Assembly: GCF_050624435.1 (NCBI RefSeq)
Contig: NC_134546.1
Location: 74,999,700-75,063,699 of the forward strand
DNA length: 64,000 nucleotides
Direction of reading: 5' to 3'
Source of the DNA: Tenrec ecaudatus
Taxonomy: Eukaryota; Chordata; Mammalia; Afrosoricida; Tenrecidae
The notes under the pieces are model-generated. The model made no database searches, was not told where the DNA came from, and saw nothing but the letters and a program-made list of their open reading frames with translations. This document shows, piece by piece, positions 22,974 to 34,217 of this stretch (position 1 is its first letter; every line of letters begins with the position of its first letter). The position numbers were made by a program, and so were the translations under genes.

Positions 22974-25589
22974 AACAATTTATTAGAGGCTCATACAACT
23001 CTTATCACAGTCCATGCATATACATACATCAATTGTATAAAGCACATCTGTACATTCTTTGCCCTAATCATTTTCTCTTGTTTTCTCTTCTTTTCTATTT
23101 TTTTTTTTACATTTTTTTTCTTCTTTTACATTTTATTAGGGACTCCAACAACTCTTACCACAATCCATACATATACATACATCAATTGTACAAAGCACAC
23201 CCATACACTCCCTTTCCCAATCACTCTCAAGGCATTTGCTCTTCACCTAAGCCCCTTGCATCAGGTCCTCCTTTTTTTCCCCCCCTCCCTCCCTTTTCCC
23301 CCCTCCCTCATATGCCCTTGGTAATTTATACCTCGTTATTTTGTCATATCTTGCCCTATTCGGGGTCTCCCTTCCCCCCTTCTCTGCTGTCCCTCTCCCA
23401 GGGAAGAGGTCACATGTGGCTCCTTGTAATCAGTTCCCCCTTTCCAACCCACTCACCCTCCACTCTCCCAGCATCGTCCCTCACGCCCTTGGTCCTGGAG
23501 GTATCATCCACCCTGGATTCCCTGTATCTCCAACCCTCCTATGTACCAGTGTACAGCCTCTGTCCTATCCAACCCTGCAAGGTAGAATTCGGATCATGGT
23601 AGTTGGGGGGAGGAAGCATCCAGGATCTGGGGGAAAGCTGTGTTCTTCATCGATACTACCTCACACCCTAATTAACCCATCTCCTCTCCTAAGCCCCTCT
23701 GTGAGGGGATCTCCATTGGCTGACACTTGGGCCTTGGGTCTCCACTCTGCACTTCCCCCTTCATTTAATATAATATATATATACACATACATATATACAT
23801 ATACACATAAATACACATAAATACACACACTTATATCTTTTTTTTTTTTGCATGATGCCTTATATCTGGTCCCTTGGGCACCTCGTGATCGCACTGGCCG
23901 GTGTGCTTCTTCCATGTGGGCTTATTTGTTTCTGCGCGAGATGGCCGCTTGTTCACCTTCAAGCCTTTAAGACCCCAGACACTATCTCTTTTGATAGCCG
24001 GGCACCATCAGCTTTCTTCACCACATTCGCTTATGCACCCATTTGTCTTCAGCGATCCTATCATGGAGGTGTGCAGTCAATGATATGATTTTTTGTTCTT
24101 TGATGCCTGGTAACTGATCCCTTTGGGACCACTCGATCACACAGGCTGGTGTGTTCTTCCATGTGGACTTTGTTGCTTCTGAGCTAGATGGCCGCTTGTT
24201 TATCTTCAAGCCTTTAAGACCCCAGTCACTATCTCTTTTGATAGCTGGGCACCATCAGCTTTCTTCACCACATTTACTTGTTCACCCATGTTGGCTCCAG
24301 CTGTTGTGTCGGGAGAGTGAGCATCATAGAGTTCCAATTTAATAAAAGAAGGTATTCATGCATAGAGGGAGTGTTTGAGTAGAGGCCCAAGGTCCTTCTG
24401 CCACCTTAATACTTGACCTATAAATATAGACACAAAGATCTATTTCCCCAACCTCCTATATATATTTGCATGTACATGTCGTTGTCTAGACCTCCATGAA
24501 TGCCCTTTGACTTCTAGCTCTTTCCTCCATCTCCCTTGACCTTCCTCCTGCCCTACTACCATGCTTCATTGCCACCTGGGCTAGAGTATACCTCTTCTCT
24601 AAGCAACCTTACCCTTGATCATTTCCCACCAGGCCTGCCACTCCCCCTTCTCTACCCTTTGGGGTCCCATGTTTTTCACTTGTCCCTGGGTTTGTTAACA
24701 CCACTTCCTTACCCCCCCCTACCCCCCACCCCAAGTCCCCCCGGAACTGTCGGTCCCGTTGTTTTTCCTCCAGATAGTTCATCCAGCCTGTCCTATTCAG
24801 ACAGACCTGTGGAGTCACTAACATGCACGAAAACTAGACAGAGGAACACAAAGCAACAGTATATAACCAGACAACAAAACAACCAAAACAAACCACTGAA
24901 AAAGAACAGAACAAAACAGTTCGCAAGAGAAAAGCTTGTAGTTAGTTCAGGGATCTTTGCTGGCCCTTAGGAGCGTTTTCCAGTCCAGTCTGTTGGGGCA
25001 CCACGCCCTGGCCCCAAAGTCCACTTTCAGCATTCCCTGGGGACCTTGCCACTCCATTCCCTTGCTGTTCCGCTGCACTCCCCCAGTGCATTGCCTCGGT
25101 GTGGTGGGATCAGGTCAGGTGCAATTCCCACACTGTGTCTCCGGTTCTGTCCCCTGTATCGCCCTTAGTCACTGAGGGGCATCATGTCTCATAGTAGGGC
25201 CAGCCATGTTGTTCTCTCTGTGGACTGGCTGCTCTACTCGGGAACAACATCCTCACGGCCTGGTGGGCCAGGCTGTGCTCCACTCTCTCCTCCTGCCCCT
25301 TCATCTGCTCCCGTGTGCTCTGATCAAATATGTCCATCTCCCATAGCAGCAGGGTCAATGTCGTCCTTTGGAACAAGTTCTTTTCGGGGGAGGGGCAGGA
25401 ATCCACTTAATTTATGGTGCTGGGGCCTGCCTCCCAGACCTCTCCACCGGTTCCGTCCTCCACGCTGGGATAATGCATTCACACCTTGCGACACTGGGTT
25501 GAAGTCTGGTCCCACTTTCCCTGTGGAGATATAAACAATACCCTCCCCTTGGGTGGATTAATGCCCCATTTCTGTCATGCTGATTGTAC
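22974..25589 (-). other. L1 3' UTR (2.6 kb) with internal duplications
   Basis: Two internal duplications. First, the last ~100 bp of the element is present twice (22975-23090 and 23125-23230), with an A-rich linker (T-rich on plus) between. Second, a ~240-bp block ('gatggccgcttgtt...caagcctttaagaccccag...ccatcagctttcttcaccaca') occurs at about 23870-24090 and 24105-24300. Open frames here (for example 189 codons at 23033-23602 plus) look non-coding. Confidence 0.85.
23268..23309 (-). other. Polypurine, G-rich tract in L1 3' UTR
   Basis: On the element's sense strand this is a run of A and G with several GGG groups, able in principle to form a G-quadruplex. A G-rich polypurine tract is a known hallmark of mammalian L1 3' UTRs. 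Confidence 0.75.
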
Positions 25590-28500
25590 TTACCTCAGGG
25601 GACTCATGTTGTACCTGTCCCTTTGGGACTGGCTTACCTCGCTTAGCATAATTCCTTCCAGCTCTTCCCATGAAATAACATGTTTCATGTGCTCATCGGT
25701 GCTTTTCAGTGCTGCATAATACTCCATTGTGTGTATGTGCCAAAGTTTGCTAATCCACTCGTCTATCGATGGAAACTTAGGCTGTTTCCAAGTCTTTGCT
25801 ATTGTGAATTGTGCCTCAATAAACATTGGAGCGCATATGACTGGTCGTGTTTTATTTGCTGCTTCAACCGGGTATATGCCCAGTAGAGGGATGGCTGGGT
25901 CGTAAGGTAGATCGATTTCCATTTTCTTTAGGTATCGCCAGATTGCTTTCCACAGTGTCTGTACAAATCTGCACGACCACCAGCAGTGGAGGAGGGTTCC
26001 TATTTCACCACAGCCCCTCCAACACTTGTTGCTCTCTGATTTACTGATCTGGGCTAGCCTCAGGGGTGTTAGGTGGTATCTCATGGTTGTTTTGATTTGC
26101 ATTTCTCTTATGGCAAGGGACTTCGAGCACTTTCTCATATATTTATTGGCCATATTGATCTCCTCTCTAGTGAAAGTTCTTCTCATTTCTTTTGCCCACT
26201 TCCTTAGGGGGTTAACTGTTTTCCTCTTTTTGCAGGTCATGATGGTGTTGTAGATTTTAGTAATGAGCCCTTTGTCTGACGTGTCATTACTAAAAATCTT
26301 CTCCCAGTCTGTGGGTTGCCTTGTCACCCTCTTGGCAAAGTCTTTCGAGGTGCACAGGTGTTTTATTCTTATTAGATCCCATTTGTCGATTTCCAGATCA
26401 CCTGTGTGTGTCCCCTTCCCTGTTGCAGTGAGCCTATGTGCTCCCTGGGCCAGTGCTCTGAGATTAGTCCCGATTCCTTCCTTAATGGTCCTGATGGTTT
26501 GGGGTTTGACTTCTAGATCTGTGATCCACCTTGAGTGTATTCTTGTGCATGGGGTGAGGTAGACGTCTTGTTTCAACTTTCTACATGTGGATATCCATTG
26601 TTTCCAGCACCACTTATTAAAGAGGGCATCTGCTTCCCACTTGACGTTTTTGGGACCCTTGTCGAAGATCAGTTGTCTATATGCTGATGATTTTACTCCT
26701 GGGCTTTCTATTCTTTTCCACTGGTCTGAGTGTCTATCATTGTGCCAGTACCATGCTGTTTTAACCACTGTAGCTGTGTAGTAGGCATTAAAATCAGGCA
26801 GGGCGAGTCCTCCAATTGTGTCCTTCTTCTTGAGGAGTTCTCTGCTAATTCTGGGTTTCTTCCCTCTCCATATGAAGTTGGTGGTCAGTTTTTCCAATTC
26901 TTTGAAGAAGGTTGATGGTAATTGGATTGGTATAGCATTGAACTTGTAGAGTGCTTTAGGAAGAACTGTCATCTTTACTATGTTCAGCCTACCTAACCAT
27001 GAGCAGGGGAGCTTCATCCATTTGTGAAGGTCACTTTTGGTTTCCTGTAATAGGGTTTTATAATTATGCTTATATAGGTCTTTAGTATTTTTTGTTAAGT
27101 ATATTCCTAGGTATTTCAGTTTGTTCTTGGCTACTGTGAAGGGTACTTCCCTCTTAATCGCCTCTTCCATGGCCCTGTCCGATGTGTATAGAAACCCTAC
27201 CGACTTCTGTTTATTGATCTTATATCCTGCTACCCTTCCGTATTCCTCTATTGCTGTAAGTATTCCAACTGTGGAGTTTTGGGGGTCTTCAATGTATAGG
27301 ATCATGTCATCTGCAAATAACGATAGTTTCACCTCCTCCTCTCCCAACTGGATCCCTTTGATGTCCTTCCGCTGTCTTATGTTGTTAGCCAGAACCTCCA
27401 AAACGATATTGAATAGAAGAGGGGACAGGGGGCATCCTTGTCTTGTACCCTTTTTCAGTGGTATTGTTCTTGTCTTTTCTCCATTGACTATGATGTTGGC
27501 TGTTGGTCTTTCATAGATAGCTTGTATGAGCTTGAGGAACTTACCTTCCAATCCTATCTTCATGAGTGTTTTGATTAGGAATGGATGCTGGATGTTGTCA
27601 AATGCTTTTTCTGCATCTATGGATATTATCATATGGTTTTTATCCTTTTTCTTCTCAATGTGGTGTATGATATTGATGGATTTTCGGGTGTTAAACCATC
27701 CCTGCATCGCTGGGATGAATCCTACTTGGTCGTGGTGAATGATATGTTTGATGTTCCTTTGTATTCTATTGGCCAATATTTTGTTAAGGATTTTTGCATC
27801 TATGTTCATTAGAGATATTGGTCTATAATTCTCTACACCTGTGGGGTCTTTTCCCTGTTTGGGTATCAAAGTAATGCTGGCTTCGTAAAATGAGTTTGGG
27901 AGCTTGCCGTTCTTTTCTATGTTCTGGAATACTTTGTGGAGGATCGGTGTCAGCTCTTCCCTGAATGTTTGGTAAAATTCTGCTGTGTAGCCATCTGGCC
28001 CTGGGGCCTTTTTCCTGGGTAGGTTTTTGATGACACTCTCTATTTCTTCCTTCGCTATGGGTTTGTTGAGGTTCTTGATCTCTGTCTCAGATAATCTAGG
28101 GATAGATTGTTTTTCTAAATATTTATCCATGTCTTCCAGGTTTCTGAATTCATTAGAATACAAACCTTCATAGTACTTTGTGATTATCCTTTTTATCTCA
28201 TTGGGGTCTGTTGTTATTGCCCCCGATTCATCTCTTATCCTGGCTATTGATGATTGTTCCTTTCTATCTTTGGTAAGCTTTGCCAGGGGAGTGTCAATTT
28301 TATTAATTTGTTCATAAAACCAGCTTCTATTTGCGTTAATCCTTTGCATTGTTCTTTTGTCTTCCCACTGGTTTAACTCCGCCCTGATTTTTATTATTTC
28401 TTTTCTCTTGCTATTGGAGGGGTAGTTCTGTTGACTCTGTTCTAGTTGTTGGAGGTTTTGTGTTAACATATCTGTCATACGCCTTTCTTCTTTTTTCATG

Positions 28501-29414
28501 TATGCATTCAGTGATATCAAGCTACCTCTGATGACTGCCTTTGCAGTGTCCCATAAGTTTTGATATGTTGTATGCTCGTTCTCATTAGTTTCTAGAAATT
28601 TCCTGATATCCTCTCTGATCTGGACCTTAACCCATTCATGTCGCAGGAGATCGTTGTTTATTCTCCAATTGGTGACCCTTGCTTTTCTGGGTGCCCTCCT
28701 ATTAATCTCCAGCTTTATGGCATGGTGGTCTGAGAAAGACGTCTGGATAATATCTATGTGTTTGAATTTACTCAGGCTGGCCTTGTGCCCCAGCATGTGA
28801 TCTATTCTTGAGAAAGATCCGTGTGGATTGGAGAAGAATGTGAAACCTTTTGCTTTTGGATGAAAGGCTCTATAGATGTCTATCAGGCCCTGTTGCCTAA
28901 TTACATTGTTTAGCTCTCTGGCCTCTTTGCTGAGCTTCTTTCCCTGTGACCTGTCTTTCTCTGATAGTGGAGTGTTGAAGTCCCCCACTATTATTGTTGT
29001 TTCCATGATTTCTTCTGTCATTTTTTTAATAGTTTGTTTGACGAAATTTGCCGCACCATTATTAGGTGCGTAAATATTCAGTATGCTTATTGCTTCCTGG
29101 TTTACTGAGCCTTTGAGCATTATGTAATGTCCCTCTTTGTCTCTTTTTATGTTTTGGATCTTGAGATCCATTTTGTCGGAGATTAAGATAGCCACTCCTG
29201 CCTTCTTGGAGTTACCATTTGCTTGGTAAACTTTCTTCCAGCCCTTTATTCTCAGCATATGCTTGTCTGCTTGCTTAAGGTGTGTCTCTTGCAGGCAGCA
29301 GATTGATGGGTTATGTTTTCTAATCCAATCCTCCAGCCTCTTTCTTTTAACATATGAATTGAGCCCATTTGTATTCAAAGTGATTATTACAATCTCTGGC
29401 TTCATGGTTGCCAT
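25590..29414 (-). CDS. ORF2: L1 ORF2p: endonuclease and reverse transcriptase
   Basis: Complete 1274-residue frame, against 1275 in human L1. It nicks genomic DNA and reverse-transcribes L1 RNA at the nick. The APE-type endonuclease (about 1-240) keeps the expected residues at the human numbering: N14, E43 (LQETH), D145/N147 (GDFNTPL), D205 and D229/H230 (SDHHA). The RT domain has D600 (SIDAEKAF), the RQGCPLSP motif (about 658-665) and FADD at 700-703. The C-terminal Cys-rich domain is present ([16 protein letters not shown]). The start M follows ORF1 by 42 bp, as in a bicistronic L1 RNA. No stop, frameshift or missing catalytic residue is visible, so the enzyme is probably functional (inference). 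Confidence 0.97.
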   Translation of the reverse strand: MATMKPEIVIITLNTNGLNSYVKRKRLEDWIRKHNPSICCLQETHLKQADKHMLRIKGWKKVYQANGNSKKAGVAILISDKMDLKIQNIKRDKEGHYIMLKGSVNQEAISILNIYAPNNGAANFVKQTIKKMTEEIMETTIIVGDFNTPLSEKDRSQGKKLSKEARELNNVIRQQGLIDIYRAFHPKAKGFTFFSNPHGSFSRIDHMLGHKASLSKFKHIDIIQTSFSDHHAIKLEINRRAPRKARVTNWRINNDLLRHEWVKVQIREDIRKFLETNENEHTTYQNLWDTAKAVIRGSLISLNAYMKKEERRMTDMLTQNLQQLEQSQQNYPSNSKRKEIIKIRAELNQWEDKRTMQRINANRSWFYEQINKIDTPLAKLTKDRKEQSSIARIRDESGAITTDPNEIKRIITKYYEGLYSNEFRNLEDMDKYLEKQSIPRLSETEIKNLNKPIAKEEIESVIKNLPRKKAPGPDGYTAEFYQTFREELTPILHKVFQNIEKNGKLPNSFYEASITLIPKQGKDPTGVENYRPISLMNIDAKILNKILANRIQRNIKHIIHHDQVGFIPAMQGWFNTRKSINIIHHIEKKKDKNHMIISIDAEKAFDNIQHPFLIKTLMKIGLEGKFLKLIQAIYERPTANIIVNGEKTRTIPLKKGTRQGCPLSPLLFNIVLEVLANNIRQRKDIKGIQLGEEEVKLSLFADDMILYIEDPQNSTVGILTAIEEYGRVAGYKINKQKSVGFLYTSDRAMEEAIKREVPFTVAKNKLKYLGIYLTKNTKDLYKHNYKTLLQETKSDLHKWMKLPCSWLGRLNIVKMTVLPKALYKFNAIPIQLPSTFFKELEKLTTNFIWRGKKPRISRELLKKKDTIGGLALPDFNAYYTATVVKTAWYWHNDRHSDQWKRIESPGVKSSAYRQLIFDKGPKNVKWEADALFNKWCWKQWISTCRKLKQDVYLTPCTRIHSRWITDLEVKPQTIRTIKEGIGTNLRALAQGAHRLTATGKGTHTGDLEIDKWDLIRIKHLCTSKDFAKRVTRQPTDWEKIFSNDTSDKGLITKIYNTIMTCKKRKTVNPLRKWAKEMRRTFTREEINMANKYMRKCSKSLAIREMQIKTTMRYHLTPLRLAQISKSESNKCWRGCGEIGTLLHCWWSCRFVQTLWKAIWRYLKKMEIDLPYDPAIPLLGIYPVEAANKTRPVICAPMFIEAQFTIAKTWKQPKFPSIDEWISKLWHIHTMEYYAALKSTDEHMKHVISWEELEGIMLSEVSQSQRDRYNMSPLR

Positions 29415-29456
29415 ATTCTGTTTTGTGTTTTGGGTCTTTGCCTATCTTCCTTCATA

Positions 29457-30584
29457 TCAGTGTACTGCGTTTGAGTGGAGGGTTTCTATCCTGTCCTCTT
29501 TTCCATCTGAGACCGTGTTGTCCTGGTGCGTGTTGCTGGCATGTTGGCTTCTAGATGGAGATGGGCTATATGGTGGTCTCCTGGAGGTTCTAGTTGGAGC
29601 TTGATCTTCTGGCCATAGTGAGTCAGCCAGTATGTTCTGCAGGGTCGGGTGACTTGCAGTATATTTTTTGAGTTCTTCCTTGTCCTGGAAGACCCTTATC
29701 TTACCCTCTATCTTAATGGATAACTTGGCAGGGTATAGGATTCTGGGGGAGGCATTTTTATCTTTCAGAATTTGGAAGATGCTGCTCCATTCTCTCCTCC
29801 TCTTCATGGTTTCTGCTGATAAGTCTGAGCATACCCTTACCTGCGCTCCTTTGTATGTGACTGTCTTCCTTTCTCTTGATGCTCGTAGAATTTTCTCTTT
29901 TTCCTCTAAGTTGGATAATTTTACAATTATATGCCTTGGCGTGTTCTTCTTGGTGTTTAGCTTAGCCGGCGTCCTCTCTGCTTCCTGTATGAGAGTCGGA
30001 TTCTCCTTTGTTAGGTTGGGGAAATTTTCTTCCAGGAATTCCTTTGCTATCTTGGCGGTCGATTTGTGTGTTATGTTGTGTTCCGGTAGACCGATTATTC
30101 GAATATTATTCCTCTTCATAGCATCTGTCATTGATCTCAGGCTGTCTTCTGTTTCTTTAATTTTCCTATCTGATTGTTTTTCTCGCTTGCTTCGTTTGGT
30201 TTGAGCATCCTCGAGTTCACTGATACGGTTCTCAGCCTCCTCAAGCCTAGATATAGCTTCTGTGACCTTTTGTGCGGCCTCTGCTACCTCCTCTGTTAGT
30301 TTCTGCAGTTCCTTTTGGTGGATAGTATTCATCCCCTCTATTGTGGACTTCATCCCCTCTATTGTGCATTTCATCCCTTCTATCGTTGCATCCTTATTTT
30401 GGTTTGCTTCTCTTAGCTCCTGTATTACTGCAAGCAGAGTTCTGAAGATTTCCTTTTGTGGCTGATCTATATCTGTTTCTTCTATGAGTGACGTTAGGTC
30501 TGTTAAAGTGCCTCGTTTCTCTGATTTTTTTGTTGGGAGTGATGTGGTCTGTTGATTTTTCCTTGATCCTTTAATAGGCCCCAT
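29457..30584 (-). CDS. ORF1: L1 ORF1p: trimeric RNA-binding chaperone
   Basis: Complete 375-residue frame. ORF1p coats L1 RNA in the ribonucleoprotein needed for retrotransposition. Visible order: basic, polar N-terminus; a coiled coil at about 45-150, rich in Leu, Ile, Glu and Lys heptads; an RRM-like core starting near 'NNIRIIGLPE' (about 160); and a C-terminal domain with 'AERTPAK', 'PRHIIVKLSN' and 'SPRILYPAKLSI'. The coiled coil contains three tandem copies of a heptad of type TIEGMK-x (residues about 66-86). The protein is longer than human ORF1p (338 aa), with a Ser/Pro/Arg-rich tail after about 335. Start chosen as the first M after the 5' UTR. Confidence 0.95.
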   Translation of the reverse strand: MGPIKGSRKNQQTTSLPTKKSEKRGTLTDLTSLIEETDIDQPQKEIFRTLLAVIQELREANQNKDATIEGMKCTIEGMKSTIEGMNTIHQKELQKLTEEVAEAAQKVTEAISRLEEAENRISELEDAQTKRSKREKQSDRKIKETEDSLRSMTDAMKRNNIRIIGLPEHNITHKSTAKIAKEFLEENFPNLTKENPTLIQEAERTPAKLNTKKNTPRHIIVKLSNLEEKEKILRASRERKTVTYKGAQVRVCSDLSAETMKRRREWSSIFQILKDKNASPRILYPAKLSIKIEGKIRVFQDKEELKKYTASHPTLQNILADSLWPEDQAPTRTSRRPPYSPSPSRSQHASNTHQDNTVSDGKEDRIETLHSNAVH

Positions 30585-30869
30585 GCTTCTGGGAGACAGG
30601 AGTAACCTTATTGTGTGGAGGCTCAGGCCACTGTGCCGTCTCCTGGGGTGGCTGGGGCGGGCTGCGGCAGGCTTAGGGCTGGCACTGGGGACCCAACAGG
30701 GCCCCAGATGGTGAGAGCTGGCTGGAGCTCACTGACGGCTCCTCAGGGACTGCAAAGCCGAGACTGCAGGTGGAGTGTTTGATCTGCCCGGGCTGTGAGC
30801 GGGCCCCTTGGATAGCTGCGCAGGCAGCTGCTGGACACTGCAGGGAACAATGGTGTTCGCTCTCCGCCC

Positions 30870-30940
30870 TTTTGGCGCGAAACCGCAGGGGGTAATGGCG
30901 CTGGCAAAGGAGGCTTGGCGCGAAACCGCAGGGGGCAATG
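30870..30940. promoter_or_regulatory. Two tandem E2F-like sites in the L1 promoter
   Basis: TTTGGCGCGAAA at about 30871-30882 fits the palindromic E2F consensus TTTSGCGCSAAA exactly. A second copy, CTTGGCGCGAAA, lies 43 bp downstream within a tandem duplication that also repeats 'ccgcagggggtaatggcgc'. Sites are seen; function is inferred. Confidence 0.65.
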
Positions 30941-31723
30941 GCGCCCTTCCTCTGCTCAGGCTCAGAGTCGCGGCCGCCGGGGTCCCCGCAGCACCCTGGG
31001 GAGGGCACCTACTCTTGTGCCTTGCGCAGGGGGGGGCCCTTGGTGGGCAGACTCAGCAGCGCGGGGCGAGGCGCTCCGCGGAAGCTCAGGGTCCGGGACA
31101 GGCGCGGGTTGGGCTATGGCTCCTGTTGGCGGGAAGTGCTCAGCGCAGGGTCCCCGCCAGGAGTGGAGCTGGCGCTAGGCTGCCAGGGGTTTGGCGGGGG
31201 CGGGCGGGGGTGGGAGGCCAGCGCACGGAGGGCAGGTGGAGAGGTCCGCGGCAGCGGTGCGGGTGGATGGTCCCCCGTGGGGGTCGCCAGACAACCCGCG
31301 GGTCCGCTCCCCTGAGCTTGGATGAATGGAGGGAGGGACGTGGGCCCGAGGGCAGATCGCTGCCCTGTGGGGAGAGGGGAACTGCGGGAGAGGAAAGCTT
31401 CTCTCCCAGTGGGGATCCGCGATAGGGAGTGGGGAGTGGGCCGCTGGAGTAGGCAGGGCAGGCAAGTGGCTCTGGCCTAGGCGCCGGGTTTGGGGATGGA
31501 GCCTAAGCCGGTCGCCAGTGAGCTCACGGCAGCTTAGTGGCCAGAGATGTCCCACTAGTCCGGTCCTCTTTCACCTAGACCCCTGCTCCGGACAAATACG
31601 TGGGGTAGGACTGGGGTGCTGACCCAGGGGGATATTTCACTCACCAGACTCTTACTATTCAGCTACCTGGTCGCCAATCCCGCTTTGTTTGGAGGAGCTC
31701 TCAGAGTATGCGGGTGTCCCTGT

Positions 31724-31733
31724 CGGCCATCTT
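31724..31733 (-). promoter_or_regulatory. YY1-type box at L1 5' end
   Basis: Sense strand reads AAGATGGCCG within about 20 bp of the element's first base. In human L1 the same motif at the same place positions transcription start. Confidence 0.8.
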
Positions 31734-31742
31734 CCCCCTTCT

Positions 31743-31759
31743 CCCTGACTTGTTTTCTT
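31743..31759. repeat. Target-site duplication, right copy, of the full-length L1
   Basis: Identical 17 bp to 22936-22952. Confidence 0.92.
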
Positions 31760-32814
31760 ATTTAGAATATCTCTGTCTTGGTCAAGGTACCTCTAGGATG
31801 TCCTATTTGTGTCCCTCTGTCTCTTATTGTCCACCTCTAAAACAAGTTTCTCTACTTACCTCACTATTGTGCATAAATGGGCTACCCAATAATAGGGATT
31901 TCTTCACACACAATAGATATATTGTAAAGAGTACCCAGGGTATAAGGGGATTGGAGCAGGTTAAACTGGGATTACACTTGACTGGAGTGGCATATATGAG
32001 CATGATTCTGCTTGATCACTTCAGCCAAATATGTCAAGGGTTATGGTCTGAGGTGCAGTAGAGGCTGGTAAAGAACATTCTTCATAAAATATTCTGTTCT
32101 TCAGTTAGATTGCTGGTGAAAAGAAGATATTTACCTTCAATGGAGCTTGAGAATTTTGAGGCCTTAAATACGTCCACTTTATTCTAAAAATAAATATTGT
32201 ATATATAGGATGTGGATCCAAATTGATAAGGATATTTGAGAAATTAGTAAAATTGCCCTGTAAAGATAGAGTGGGCTCTTGTTTAATGCAAACACCTCAG
32301 ATTGGAGCAGGACTTTGATCCTCAGGTTGAGGGTGGTCACTATTTAGCACAAGAAGTGCAGGCTAACAACATGACATGCCTTTCTTAACATTGCCTCCTC
32401 TTCTGTTTCAGAACAAAGATTTGCCACAGAGAAATATGGTCCAGTCTAGGGAGCTAGAAATCTGTTACTACTGTCTTGCACATTGAACTGTTACTACTGT
32501 CTTGCACATTGAAGCATCACAAGGAAGGATTTCAACATCTGACTGGGTTGTTAACCAAAACCATTCACCTGACACCAAACAGGTTGAGCAACTCTGGAGT
32601 TCCTAGGGGCGTCGCTAGGTGGAGGAAATTGAGGGGAAGCAGAAGGGATCCAGACTTCCTGGGGTCTGAACCCAGGAAAAAGCCAGCGTACAAGGGCCCA
32701 GGCTTCCCCAATGGTCAGGGTCCAAGTTCTTTGTGCATGTCGCTGAATGATAGAATGCACTGGTTATGTAACCGTTTAATAATTGTATTAGAACTTAAAT
32801 TGTGTGCACTCTGA
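31760..32814. other. Unassigned sequence with a small tandem duplication
   Basis: Nothing gene-like. 32462-32487 (ctgttactactgtcttgcac...) is repeated exactly at 32488-32513. Confidence 0.5.
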
Positions 32815-33045
32815 TTTTCAAAAGGCTGGTGGCATAGTGGATACAGATTGGACAGCTAACTGCAAGGTCAGTGGCTCAGAATTACAAGTCACCCCTGGAG
32901 AGAAAGACAGGATTTCTAATCTTATAAAGAGTTACAGTCTTGGAAACGCACAAAGGGCTGTTCCACCTTCTTTTAAAGGTCGCTATAATCAGAATCCATT
33001 TGGTGGCACTGAGCTGGGTTTTAGGTTTGCGTTGCTGATGACAGT
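32815..33045 (+). mobile_element. AfroSINE, nearly complete
   Basis: 'ggctggtggcatagtggatacagattggacagctaactgcaaggtcagtggctcagaa' is the tRNA-derived head with A- and B-box-like blocks. Then 'ttataaagagttacagtcttggaaacgcac' and tail 'ggtcgctataatcagaatccatttggtggca'. Confidence 0.85.
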
Positions 33046-33299
33046 GACAACTGTCCACTTGTTGCATCCCCATTTTGATTAAGCCTCCATTAAATTCTTT
33101 CTGATCATTAACCCAGAACGTAGATCATCTTCCCCTTGGGGAGAATGCCTTAGAAAATAGATTGCCTCCACTCCTCTCCATGCAGCCCCTTCCAAGGGCC
33201 TGCCTAAATGTATCCTTGATGGAGCTCATCTTACTGAGGACAGCACAGGGGCCATTGTCATGAGTCTAGCCTTGACTGCCTCAGTTTCAAGGCCCTGGG

Positions 33300-33610
33300 C
33301 CAGTCTTGTAATTTTTTCTTTCTAATAATGTGCAGGTCCAAATTATCCCATTCCTGCTGATACAGTCCCACCTGTATCTGTGATGTATTGATCTGCCACC
33401 AGTCGTGATCTGTGTTCTGTGCCCCGTTATCCAGAGTCCCGACTGAATCCTCAATTGCATTTTTACCTCCTGCTACTGGCCTCCCTTATCCATACGATAT
33501 GTGTCTTTTATTGTCTCTTAAAGTTTAATAAATCTCCTCCTTAATTTATATTTGACAAAGGGGTTACTTTTCTACTCTAACACACAATTTAGGATCAGAA
33601 TGACTCAAGG
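33300..33610 (+). mobile_element. LTR fragment related to arms A/B
   Basis: 'gtattgatctgccaccagtcgtgatctgtg', 'cttacctcctgctactggcctcccttatccatac' and 'gtttaataaatctcctccttaatttatatttg' match, in order, the LTR end in arm B (9710-9920). More diverged. Confidence 0.5.
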
Positions 33611-34217
33611 TACAGTTCTTTGGGACAGCATCTTGACAGCCATCCCTGCAGGTGAGGTCAGGTTCTGCAACCCCCTGGCTTCTGTCCTAAATGTGCAAAC
33701 GTTACAAAGGTCTCTTAGGTCTGCGGATAAATGCTCACTCTGCACCTTAGCCTCACGCCAAACACACTCAGCTCTCTGTAGGGTGGCAAATCTAGTTCCC
33801 CAGATAAGTAATCATATGTACCTCACTTTTCCTACTAGCCTTCTGCCCAAAGGCACTCAACTCTTGTCCTGTAGCCTGGGAATTGCACTGCTCTGTCTCA
33901 TCTCTTGGTTCTGCTGCCACCGTGTCTGTGTTGCTGCTTCTCCCCATCACTTTCTCTCTTGTGTTACAGCTCTGTCTTTGGGATTGAAGAGTTTCAATGC
34001 AAGAATCCAGGATCCAAAGCCCCCTACTCCTGCCTCTTCTTTTTTGATGGAAGTGATATCCCAATTTCTCTCTCTGAAATGACTCAATTAGTCCTAACAC
34101 GATTTCCAATTTGACTAATCCTCAGGTTTGGTTTCAGACAGTTAATTTTTGTAACCAAAAGGCACAAAGTTACCAATTTATTGTTGGGCAAGCTGTCCAA
34201 TTCTCTTAAACAAACAA

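Larger units (their letters stand above)
22953..31742 (-). mobile_element. Full-length L1 retrotransposon, both ORFs intact
   Basis: About 8.8 kb on the minus strand: 5' UTR 30585-31742, ORF1 29457-30584, a 42-bp spacer, ORF2 25590-29414, 3' UTR 22974-25589 and a T-rich (poly-A) end at 22951-22973. It is bounded by perfect 17-bp target-site duplications. The first bases on the sense strand are agaagggggaagatggccg, the classic L1 start with a YY1 box. Intact ORFs, perfect duplications and a full 5' end indicate recent insertion. Odd features: a 3' UTR far longer than in human or mouse L1, with internal duplications. Several 3' UTR-only copies elsewhere in the window (4014, 20785, 52587, 56423, 61508, 62280) belong to the same family. 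Competence is inferred, not shown. Confidence 0.96.
30585..31742 (-). promoter_or_regulatory. L1 5' UTR / internal promoter, GC-rich
   Basis: About 1.16 kb, very GC- and CpG-rich compared with the AT-rich flanks, as expected for the internal RNA polymerase II promoter of L1. Holds a YY1 box next to the 5' end and two E2F-like sites near its 3' part. CpG content not yet eroded supports a young insertion. Confidence 0.85.

Noticed and set aside
23033-23820. Plus-strand frames of 189 and 159 codons
   Set aside because: They lie in the antisense of the L1 3' UTR, and the same frames appear wherever a 3' UTR copy occurs (for example 4147-5210). They are consequences of the repeat.
25680-30465. 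Many plus-strand frames of 60-178 codons
   Set aside because: All are antisense to ORF1 and ORF2 of the L1, with no domain features.
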